NCBI GenBank assembly: GCA_900617975.1
Contig: UZAE01012299.1
Location: forward strand, 1-47,216
Length of the DNA stretch: 47,216 nt
Reading direction: 5' to 3'
From: Rodentolepis nana
Taxonomy: Eukaryota > Platyhelminthes > Cestoda > Cyclophyllidea > Hymenolepididae
Of the stretch, positions 38,501-47,216 are shown in pieces. Position 1 is the stretch's first letter; every line of letters starts with the position of its first letter. The notes below the pieces were generated by a model. It saw only the letters and a list, made by a program, of their open reading frames with translations, ran no database searches and was not told the DNA's origin. A program made the position numbers and the translations under genes.

Positions 38501-41500
38501 GTCAACCAAAAGTTGCTTATCTTCTCTGCAGCAAACTGAATAATAGGTCACATTACGATGATGATTTCCCAAAACAATAGTTTGGCCGTCAATTATCTCG
38601 CCATAATCAGTGACATTATGGATTGCAACTAGGATACTACGTGGCACACGCATTACTAGCTCATTGGAGGCTCCTGTAGAAGAACAAGTCAGTTTTAATC
38701 ATAATAATCACTTCGAAAGTTATCCGTAAATGATGATGACTCACTCATTTCTTTAGGACAAATAGCTCCACTCACAATGATACAGTAATCTCCTTTCGGC
38801 CAAATTGCATCATCTTCACTCACAACTTCCCAAGAGTTTCGTTGGCAAAACTGAATATTAACTTCGGAGCCGATCAGCTTCTCATTGGCATCTGTTGGGA
38901 ATTCTCCCTCGTGAGTTGCGTATGCATGCATGATGCGGTGGAAACCAGGAGGACAGGGGAATTTAATTCTGGATTCCAGCGCTGGAAAATATTCACCACG
39001 TTTGCCAATTGGCAGAAGATAATTTCCTGGTGGCCATGCACGCCGGGATTTAAGCCATTCGAGAGGTAAATAGTGACAGAGACTGTGGATATGCGGCTGT
39101 GAACCTGAAGCTGAATACATCAGCATTGCATACTTCTCCACCTGTAATGAAGTGATAGGTTAAAGTAGTTTAGACACTTAGTAGCTCTTAAGGAATTCTA
39201 ACCCATGAGAGAATTTAAGGTTGGGGAATATTCAGGACAACCTTTTTGGTTATTTAACAACTACATGAATAAAAGATGCATGTTTTCATGGAGAATACAA
39301 CGCAACAATACTTGTCCATTTGTGAGTTATTCACCAAGATCGAAGTGAACATGCTAAATGTACGCTCACACACTCACGCAAACCTGACAATCGCAAGGCA
39401 ATCATCACTAGATCTAAATCATGTCAAGAGCTTGCTAAACGAAGATTTTGTCTTGGGGGTGTTACGAAAGCAGTCATCATATGGTACGCAAAATCGGAAA
39501 AGAATCGAGTCATTTCATTAGTTCATTAAGAAAGCAATAAAATTCTCTTTCACCAGGCTATTGTCTTATAGCGGTGCTTCACCATCAAAAAATGACAGGA
39601 ATTTCAGTGGTGATTGGGTTTCCGCGGGCTCCCAGAAACCTTTCTCTACCTCTGATTCAAGTTCTCATTGTGAAGTTGGGTCTCGAGATTTGTAAATAAA
39701 CAATTAGGTTAGCAAAAAATTAGTAAATATGAGCTATTATCATCACTAATAATTACACCAACCCATTTAAACGAAATAATTAGAAAATAATAGCGGACTG
39801 TACTAATAGGACAAGCCGAGAGCTTTGAGAATTTACTTTTTGTGAGGAAGATGGTTAAATTTAGTCCCCGAGGCATAAGAGTTCAAATAACTCACATGTG
39901 CATTCTCAACCGGAAGACATGCCAGATCCGGCTCATCAAAAGCTCCCATCAGGAAGAAGTCGCCAACGAAGGGGAACTTTACCGGCGTGGTTGGATTTGT
40001 CTTTGCTGTATGACAACATAGTTCAGCAAGCTGTCGTGTGAATCGATGGAGACCTTCAATGATGAAAACAAAACATCCATGTTATTGAATGGGCTAGAGT
40101 TTTTTCAAGATACTTGAACTTGTAATTCTCAAACCCATTAATGTGAGGAGATTGTTGTCCCAATCGAAATGTTACAGTCAGCAAGGTATTATATCAGTAA
40201 CGTATGTAATCCTGTTCACTGAATGTGCGAGGATGGGCTATGAAACCATAATACCCCTTTTTAACAAAGATTTCCATTGATTGGTGCATTAACAACGCAC
40301 ACACCTTTTATTAATGTTGATAATAAATTACAATATATTGAGTGTGTCTGTAATTAGCAACTGATGTGTGACCAATGAAATAGGTTTACTCAATAAGCAA
40401 GGTTGGAAAATGTGGTCAAATAAAGATTCAGAAAGAAGATATGTTTGAAGGTGGTCTTGAGTAAAGAGTAATCAACGCTGAGAACAAGAAGGCAAGGTTG
40501 AAATTAGAACAACGAAGAAAAATAGCTATCAAATTCATGGGTTTTGGTATTGGATACCAAAGTTTTCAATTGGTTTTTTATAGAGCATTCAACTAATAAA
40601 ATCCTAACGCTAATTGAAAATCAGTACATAGGAGAAAGTAGGAACTGCCTCAGCAATTAGAAATAACAAATATAACGTTTTTTTAAATATCGATATTCCC
40701 ACATCACGCATTGGTCTATATGCAAGTCGTGACGTGCACTTTTCCAAGCCTCTTTTTAACACCGAACGCGTTTCTATGCGGGCAATAAGATAATTTGAAG
40801 GGGTAAATTCAAGTCAATGTTCCATTAGATATGAGGAAATAAAGCGTGTCAAGGCACGCTCAGACTCTAAATACTACTTATTTTCATTTGGAGACACAGC
40901 TACCTAAGTATGCTTTTGATTTCCTGCTGTCGACAATTAGACTCTGTACGTCATAAAACCAAAATTTATGATTAATGCCATATTCCAAGATGTGATCTAC
41001 CCAAGACGTAATACCTCTTTGACAATATTTGTATTTCCTTTTAATTACAAAGAAATCCGTCTATATGGGTACCTCACACTGGCACTCACTAGTTCGGTAA
41101 CCTTTCTACTGCTAACACTTCAACACTCCTAAACATAATGCGCAGCAGTAATTACACTCATACCCGGTGGACAATTTCTTGTATGAGTATCCATTAGAAC
41201 GCAGTAATTTCCCGGCGGCCAATCAGGAAAGTTGGTGAGATTATAGCTCAATGGCACATCGCTTTCATTCCTCTCACACGTGTGCAGCGTCGATAACCAG
41301 GTTCCATTGACCATAGCCAGGAGGTCATCTGGTACTCTTGGTCTCTGAGTAAAGTATTCGGAGAAGGATAGTGGACGGAAGAAGGTGTTTGCAATTACTT
41401 TGGGAGGAATGTTGTAACGAATAGCCAGATTGAATCCAGGTGGACAAGCCAGTATACCATCTTGGCGAATCGTAGTGAGGAGGGAATAAGAACCAGCTGG

Positions 41501-44500
41501 CCATGCTGTTCCATTGTTTTGTTCTTCATTAAAATTTGAAAGCAAATTAAAATATGGGATTCGCACTGATCTTAAATGCACAAAATTGAACTCCATTCTT
41601 ACCTTGGGTCTCTGGTTCAGGATCAGGAATGGCTAAAAGAAGATACGCGATATCGGTATGTCTATATATTCTCTTAGCTAACAAGAGCTAATTAACTTAC
41701 TCGTTTCATAGTAACAGAGATTAATCTTTACATTACAGTGTTCGGAATACATCGAGAGAGTTGGAGTAAAGCCCTCGATTTGATAAGTTTTGTCTACAAC
41801 CTCCCACTGCATGGACAAGGAGGGATTGTTCCCTAAGAGGAATTCTGGGGCGTCCATACAAATAAATTCCTCCGTGACGCGCATTCCCGCTACTTCTTGA
41901 CACATTTCCCCTGCTCTGAAGATGTAAAAATATCAAATTAAAGTTATCAACCAATTAAAAAGCATGCTAGTAATGAGTTTGAGTTATCGAATCACACCGA
42001 TAGAGGTAAAAGGGACCAGTGTCATTAGGAAAACCTGCAATGGGAATTGATGCCGAAGGAGAATCAGCTCGACAACAGAACATGTAGGTGACTCGATCGA
42101 AAGATAAACCCGTCTCCGCCTTCTCCACTTTGTCTCGCAAGATTTGAGGAGCACTGTGGGCGGTAGAGTTAACACTCGTTGGCAAATTAGAGGCTTCAGA
42201 AAGCTGAGCATCATAGCCACTCTCTGTTTCATTTGGCTTTAAAAGCCCTTCAAATACTGAGACGCTTCCAGCAGAAAAGCCTAAAAATTAATTGACCCAA
42301 TTAATCTAATTCTACGTAAGTAAACAAGTAGTTACCAGCTGGGCATCTTCGGCCAACAAGAAGAACGCAGTAATGTCCAGGAGGAAGGGTTGTTGTTTGC
42401 TGCTTGCTCCATTGATTCGGTGATTGATCAACTTCTCTATGACAGTAGCTCAATTTTGCTGCTCTTGAATGAGCAATAAAGTTACCAGCAAGGTGTATCG
42501 GCTGAAAGGCAAAAAATCAGCACTTTGAACTTATTACGTGTGTTACTAATACACTTCTGTAGAAACCCACCTGTGAATAGTGGAACCCGTTTAGGCCTTG
42601 CAGATGAAGGAACGATGTTGAAATAAAATCTGGTGGACAACCCGTCACCGGTTGAGGAATGGCATAATTATCAATTGGCCAAGCTAAAATTCAGTCAAAG
42701 TTAGACAATATAACGTAGAGACTAGAAAATGCGGTCTGTTCAACTTACCAACACCAGTACTAGGTTCAGCAGGCCTATTAGTTTGGTATTCGCAAAAGAT
42801 TACATGTAGGATACCATTCTGAAGCCACATTCCTGTCCTTTTGGCGAATGCATCCTTACTACTATTACCTTTCTCCGTGACATTCAAAAGACTGAAAATA
42901 GATGGTCTAGTGAACATTGTTTTGTAGCGTTTAGGTCGCCACATTTTGACAAATCGTCGAATAAGAGAAAACTCTTGAAAGTATGGGCATCCTTCATCAG
43001 TTTCGGGTTGTTTAAGATCTCGGTGAAGCTCCGTTGGGGCAGCAAGATCCTTGACCTTATCCTCATCTCCTGAACACTTTCTGCCCAGAGTCACGATTGA
43101 ACGGACTTTTTCTGGCCAGGTTGAGACGTTCTTGTTCAAATCTCCTACGACTGGAGTGGTTGACGTCTGTTTAATACAGCAGACTATATATTGCTGATAT
43201 GGAAAGGCAGAAACCAACTCGAAATCTGCAAAATTAAAGCATATGAACTGATGGAAATTTTTTATTCTTCTTCGCATAAGTCACCCTACCTTCATTTGGA
43301 CAAGTTCCGAAAGCAATGATACAGTAATCCAAATAACCACTTTCCGATCTGGTAGGCACTTCACTTCCTGGTACCTCGTTAAAACACAGTTCCATTGCAT
43401 CATTAGACGAAAAGTCTTGCATTGGCGTGGGATTCAACCAAACTTGTCGATGACGCATCATGTAGTTCCGTACTCTTGAATCTAAAGTGGATTGAGTTAC
43501 GTCTTAATGGTTCGAGAATCGAATTTGTAGGTATAGAGGTAAAGGTGAAGTTAAGACCTTCCTGAAAGTAACCAATACTCCAGTAGTAACGGAGTGGTTT
43601 CTTACTCAAAACATAACTCATCCACCAGTTATCAAACACTCAACAGCTAAATCGATGGAAAGAAATAACTATGCCTATCTTTATAAGAAGACGTTTAAAT
43701 TTAAGCGTGTGCTTGGACAGAACCCATTGACTTCTCCGACTTAGTTCGGTAGTGACAGAGATGAAGTCCTTGTTGATAAATTATAATTTTAAAGAAATAT
43801 CATATTGTGTGCTTTAGTCTGCCGCAGTGGTCGGTTGCCTCATTATTTTTTCTATCAATTATGTTAAGTTGCTTGATAGGTTAGGATAAAAAAAATTATC
43901 GATTAACACGGATAAATGTTTGATTACAACCTTTCCATTCGTAATCAGGTTGCAACTAAGCTACGTAGCCTGACCTGCCGTACTTACCCCAACTTCTGTC
44001 TGCACCGAATCGTATTAATTTTGTGTAAATCGATATTGATATAGGTGATTATGCAAACAATAGGATATTGTGATCTGCTCCGTCCACCCACCTGAGTTGC
44101 AGCGTCAAATTCAAACATAATAATAATCCACTTATTTAAGAAGTTGTATTGGACAAGTTAGTATATAGCAATCAGTTCAGTAATTAAAGCTGAAATATCC
44201 ATTCAATATTTCTTACTTCACCGTTTACCAAGATCAATTCAAGTTAACCGCCTATTCTCAATAGCGCAAACACAATAGCTGAAAAGGAAATTACTTGAAT
44301 TAAGAGACGAGGATTCGCTGCAAGTAAGAACAATTTCAGTTTTGCCTCGAAGATTGCTGGGGAAAACTCGACGTGGCCAAACCAGGATCGACTCCGGTTG
44401 TTCTGAAATTTGAGCAAAATTATGTTAACAAAAAAGCCTAACCACAATCAGCATAATTTAGACATAGGCCCTAGCAATAGGGCATTGAGCTGCCCCCATT

Positions 44501-47182
44501 CAAATCGGGCTCCCCTGTCAAACTACACTGGATATGCTTTGTCTAGGGGATTGTCAAATTGCATTTCGCTGGTTGTTCCAATGACCCCTTTTCAATGCTG
44601 AGATATTTCGTCACGTGACATCTTAGCCTTTAGTCTAGACACCAAAGGTAGACAATATTATCACTTGACGTTTATCAATCGATCAATACGGACGCTTTTT
44701 AACACCATAACCGAGACGCAATTTTGTTTAGCTCTCAAATAGGCCACTTATTCAACTCGGTCAAGTGCTGTTTCTAAGTCTTCCTGGCCAAATTTTGCAC
44801 CAATTGATTTCAAGGCAATCGAATGAAGGTCATATCAAAATGAGACGTTCCATTCAATGTTAGGGACAGAATAATGGAGAGTTAGTGGGGTCAACAATAT
44901 GAAAGATAGGCTTCTAACAACAATTTCCATCTCCACTGACGCCTCCATAAAAGCGAAATCTTTTCTAAACTTTAGAGCAATTTGTGGCAAGAGTATGTTA
45001 GTGTCTGTAGTAGGAATAAAAGACAAGTAGAAAAAATAGAAGTTGGATAAAACGCTGTAATACCAAGTCTACAGAGAGGAGGATGAGGATGACACAACTA
45101 CCCCATTCATTAAACTAACAAAATGTTTAAAATGTTTATTTATATCTACCATCAAAAAGCGAGTTCAAATTTTCGTTCATGAAATCCAATGTAATAGTCC
45201 CTTAATAATCTTTGAAATTGATTTCAACTTAAATGGCCTCCACAGGTGCCTTAAAGACTCTAAGGGCAAATCGACGAAAATTGCAAGCTCAATCGTAATA
45301 CGAACATTAACCCTCCTTTGTTGATCCAATGGACTTGATAATCTGTGAGCTTTAAATGTTGTTAAAGAACTGAGAGGTCATAAGTAGTGAAGCTGAACAG
45401 GAAATATGGAATTGCGAAAGAAGCCATCTCACTTTCTTCAATTGGAGCTATGATGCCTAACCTGCGAAAGTTTTCAATTCTAAAGACCGGAAAATCTTGA
45501 TTTTTGCTGACGTGAATTTTTAAATATATACATCATAACCTAGTAGTTAAAACAAATGACCGCATAGCATTTCTGCGAAGAAATTTTACTTCGATTCTCT
45601 TCACTCTAAACCCACTTGTTGGCCTAAAAGCTATCTTGAAATGAAGCGAACCTGTAATGGGCGCATACTCGCAGAATCCTTTCTCCAAATCTACAGTGAA
45701 GCCAGCAAAACTCTGGCAGAATCCTTGGAGAGGTGGCAAAGCGAATGGCGCTGTAATATTAAGTGGCAATTGAACTGCCCCCAGAGATTCCTCCGATTGA
45801 CAACAGAATTCCATTTCCTCATTGAGAATTGGTAGTGGGAGGAGGCTTGTTTGAAGAAGGAAGGAACGAATCAGTCCCTCATACACGCTTGTTTGCAGCT
45901 TCGCAATACCTACAAGTGACACATAGGCAAAGATTTAGGACGAGTACAGATGAAATTCAAATCACAAAACGTAGTGTAAATATTTATACGACACGGAAAT
46001 AATGAGGTGCTAGCGGAGATTATAAGTAACCCACTAAACTGAAAAGAGGTATAAATAAACCCACCCCCACCACCTCCATTCACCCCACCCCACCCCATCC
46101 CCCAATCTTTGGTGTTCAATGGAATAAGATTGTCTGACCGATTCGATGCTTTAATCTCACGTCCTGTAAGTAGGACAACTAATTACACTGCTAAATCATG
46201 GTAAAAGGATATGAGATTCTCAGAAAGGCTTAATGAAGCTCCTTACTGACTTTACCTCCAATCTTCGCATAATTATTAAGTTAAACCAATTAGCGCTTTA
46301 ATAAATTTACCCACCTCGTTCAACCATTAAGCTGTTTAACCCTCATTTTCAAACAAAGCCCTAATGGCTAAATAAAATTTACTGGTTACTAAGCGCAATG
46401 ATGCTGTATTCTCTGGGTTTTCTTTTGACGAAGATATTCAGCCGCCATCGTACTATGTTATGGCTAGGAGTAAGGCTTAACTATCCCATTTTCTCTATTT
46501 TAAATGAAATTCATTATAAGCAAGTTTGAGGAAAGAAACGAAATCTGGAGTAAAATCACTGTAGAGAAGTCACGCTTCATTTAATTATTGATTTATCTAT
46601 ACATATAGGGGTGTGCGATAGACCTACCTCCACGTGGTGCACCCTGGGCAACGTATACTCATACGGCAAAATGTCTATTTATCGGCAGTTGACTTCTCAC
46701 TTCACAAAAATGTCTATTTATCGGCAGTTGACTTCTCACTTCATACTACCATCACTCCACTGTATGTCATATTCGATCACTTCCACCATACTTATCCTAC
46801 CTTTTCTCTGCCTTCGTGTCTGTTTTTTTAACATCTTTAAACACTCTTTTGTTCACTCCCCCCCCCCTAGACTTTTTTCGATTTGATGTTCCTCTTCCTC
46901 TGTGAAACCTGAAGTCAACTAAAGGGCTAATGATAACTATCATAAAGCCTGCCATTTGATATAAATAAATCTATACATATATGTAATTTGCATGTTACTG
47001 AATTGTACCTGGCGGACAGACTTTGGTAGTTCTATAGAAGCAGTATGACCCAGGCGGAAACACAATGTTTGTAACATTGACAGCGCAGACTGTGCCAGTG
47101 TCACGAAGAAGATGGAAATTTGGAACATGTCGCTCTCCAACGCCACGACAAAAACCTTGGGGTGCAAGGATCCCCACTTCAT
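35410..47182 (-). CDS. Membrane-anchored poly-ApeC / EGF-like protein, 5' partial, at least 25 exons
   Basis: Predicted exons in reading order: 47182-47009, 45909-45652, 44402-44295, 43481-43290, 43225-42749, 42683-42571, 42501-42336, 42280-41998, 41915-41701, 41632-41603, 41565-41164, 40053-39896, 39141-38745, 38673-38417, 38349-38220, 38153-38094, 38011-37818, 37743-37626, 37544-37348, 37208-37151, 37062-36877, 36725-36682, 35995-35861, 35783-35685, 35559-35410. All junctions are phase-compatible and give about 1,532 residues; the N terminus lies beyond the right edge. Order: at least five ApeC units, three EGF-like domains, ~180 residues of unrecognised juxtamembrane sequence, one transmembrane helix, and a short basic tail. 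ApeC is recognised by the repeated W-P-x-G-x-Y...C-P-x-G motif, used about twice per unit, then a C-C-R/H/I/Q motif, a P-F-Y/F-L strand and C-Q-x-V-x-G-M. ApeC proteins of amphioxus bind bacterial wall components; a surface recognition or adhesion role here is inferred. The three exons at 36682-37208 and the exon at 44295-44402 are the least certain. Confidence 0.82.
35685..37208 (-). other. Juxtamembrane region, small exons of uncertain structure
   Basis: Proposed exons: 37208-37151 (GFAAIWNTKITTQILKRVI), 37062-36877 (DHSFQWSALMNTPLV... ending IFAG), 36725-36682 (AMTHMLSYLMKSSE), 35995-35861 (LLKTCEEILSHIAML..., with sequons NAT, NGT, NQT) and 35783-35685 (ETLRINDMEIKDKPIIF... ending EYIP). 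The last two are well bounded (cag, gtaggt; atatag, gtaagt). The first three were placed so that phases connect (0-1-1-0) and each has acceptable splice sites. No domain is recognised; a stalk or an SEA-like fold are possibilities only. Confidence 0.5.
37348..38011 (-). other. Three EGF-like domains, exons 38011-37818, 37743-37626, 37544-37348
   Basis: EGF1 starts DECGCAKNAFC and ends CQCKKGFFGDGIRTC; the DEC start and GFxGDG turn resemble calcium-binding EGF. EGF2 starts DACANLCHRHAEC and, across a phase-0 intron, ends VCKCKKGFVGDGFHC. EGF3 starts CSAYTCQPYSRC and ends ICVCVPGTIEDGEKC. Each has six cysteines with EGF spacing. The last exon continues into HFDIYSSVQAEKDLPQYMLQ, which I do not recognise. 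The position between the ApeC array and the membrane suggests a rigid stalk. Confidence 0.82.
38094..38153 (-). CDS. Small linker exon with alternative acceptors (60 or 21 nt)
   Basis: Two acceptors reach the same donor (CTG|gtaagc at 38094). One follows caaaaag (exon 38153-38094, NSLEELFHAGTTELSTWLA) and one follows accacag (exon 38114-38094, LSTWLA). Both forms are symmetric phase 1, so both keep the frame. Neither acceptor has a good pyrimidine tract. It joins the ApeC array to the first EGF domain. Confidence 0.5.
38220..39141 (-). other. ApeC unit 5, exons 39141-38745, 38673-38417, 38349-38220
   Basis: The first exon has AWPPGNYLLPIGKRGEYF, PCPPGFHRIM, NIQFCQRNS and then IWPKGDYCIIVSGAICPKEM. 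The second exon has VTYYSVCCREDKQLLVDLP, MYLPKGSSVCSSIPG. The third exon (VTTFLDPTLLDPYIYEYSTE...) lies between the ApeC array and the EGF repeats. The phase-0 donor after EHEH (38417) matches the position of the donor after ENAH in unit 4 (39896), so intron positions are conserved between units. Confidence 0.82.
39896..41632 (-). other. ApeC unit 4, exons 41632-41603, 41565-41164, 40053-39896
   Basis: A 30-nt linker exon (IPDPEPETQ) precedes a 37-bp intron. The large exon then carries both motifs: AWPAGSYSLL with ACPPGFNLAI, and WPPGNYCVLM with NCPPG. The last exon gives ELCCHTAK and FPFVGDFFLMGAF. Between the second CPPG and the paired cysteines there are only about ten residues, against roughly 45-75 in units 3 and 5. 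A further symmetric phase-1 exon may therefore be hidden in 40054-41163; I could not identify one confidently. Confidence 0.78.
41701..42683 (-). other. ApeC unit 3 (most canonical), exons 42683-42571, 42501-42336, 42280-41998, 41915-41701
   Basis: This unit shows every ApeC landmark: WPIDNYAIPQPVTGCPPDF, then SYCHREVDQ, LPPGHYCVLLVGRRCPAG, YMFCCRADS, TGPFYLYR and MCQEVAGMRVTEEF. The third exon has extra Ser/Asn-rich sequence before the paired cysteines. It is the best reference for aligning the other units. Introns are phase 0, 1, 2 and 1 in order. Confidence 0.85.
42749..44402 (-). other. ApeC unit 2 (divergent), exons 44402-44295, 43481-43290, 43225-42749
   Basis: The first exon (108 nt, phase 1 at both ends) reads VWPRRVFPS and then VLTCSESSS, a weak match to the first WPxGxY block. 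It was placed because the acceptor, donor and phases fit. The second exon ends GYLDYCIIAFGTCPNE, the second Y-C...C-P block, with its intron in the same place as in the other units. The third starts DFELVSAFPYQQYIVCCIKQ, has the paired cysteines, and contains a long low-homology insertion including GCPYFQEFSLIRRF before HVIFCEY. Its CxxxxGM-like end is not clear. This is the most diverged unit. Confidence 0.55.
45652..47182 (-). other. ApeC unit 1 (N-terminal part missing), exons 47182-47009 and 45909-45652
   Basis: The first exon gives a TVCAVNVT cysteine segment and then FPPGSYCFYRTTKVCPPG. The phase-1 intron falls immediately after CPPG. The second exon gives the paired-cysteine core EMEFCCQSEE, a LPLNITAPFALPPL strand region and GFCQSFAGF, matching the ApeC C-terminal block. 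N-glycosylation sequons (NVT, NIT) are present, fitting an extracellular location. The intron between the exons carries a SINE copy (46608-46970) and a C-rich tract. Confidence 0.72.
46608..46970 (+). mobile_element. SINE-like retroposon copy 10, intronic, with 39-bp tandem duplication
   Basis: The copy lies in ApeC/EGF gene intron 45910-47008, antisense to that gene. The 5' end ggggtgtgcgatagacctac and tail gcctgccatttgatataaat are intact. Flanks share TCTATACATATA (12 bp, perfect). A 39-bp segment starting aaaatgtctatttatcggca is tandemly repeated at 46668-46706 and 46707-46743. Confidence 0.88.
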
Positions 47183-47216
47183 CTATAAGTGGCTAATTGT
47201 TAGTCAAATTCTTCCA

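Overview
This window looks like AT-rich, intron-dense animal nuclear DNA, most likely from a flatworm (Platyhelminthes, probably a parasitic lineage). The phylum is an inference. It rests on the style of the two genes (many exons, introns as short as 37 and 47 bp mixed with kilobase introns), an ApeC-domain protein of the kind known from invertebrates, and the repeat load. Nothing prokaryotic, no rRNA, no convincing tRNA and no CRISPR array was seen.

Layout. Positions 1-14,238 hold no gene I can support. They contain a cluster of eight copies of a ~320-bp SINE-like retroposon, two LTRs of one retrotransposon family, a 113-base N gap, and a perfect 434-bp duplication (4663-5096 = 6592-7025) bounded by single Ns that looks like an assembly artefact. 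Positions 14,239-33,031 (+ strand) carry a 17-exon gene for a TTC39-family tetratricopeptide protein (about 638 residues from the first visible ATG). Its introns hold another SINE copy, an inverted LTR of the same family and a dead mariner transposase. Positions 33,032-35,409 are the spacer between two converging genes. Positions 35,410-47,182 (- strand) carry at least 25 exons of a large type I membrane protein that continues past the right edge of the window. It has at least five tandem ApeC (apextrin C-terminal) units, three EGF-like domains, a juxtamembrane region, one transmembrane helix and a short basic tail.

The two genes are not obviously functionally linked. The most interesting item is the membrane-anchored poly-ApeC/EGF protein. 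ApeC proteins studied elsewhere are described as secreted or intracellular microbial-pattern binders, so a transmembrane array of five units suggests a surface receptor or adhesion protein. The next most interesting items are the SINE family, whose ends are fixed by target-site duplications and whose 5' end contains the U1-like octamer ACTTACCT (on the opposite strand, a perfect splice donor), and the splicing oddities: 21-nt microexons, a GC-AG intron and a 37-bp intron.

Exon boundaries were placed by hand from reading frame, GT/AG signals and intron phase. All junctions within each gene are phase-consistent, but none has transcript support.
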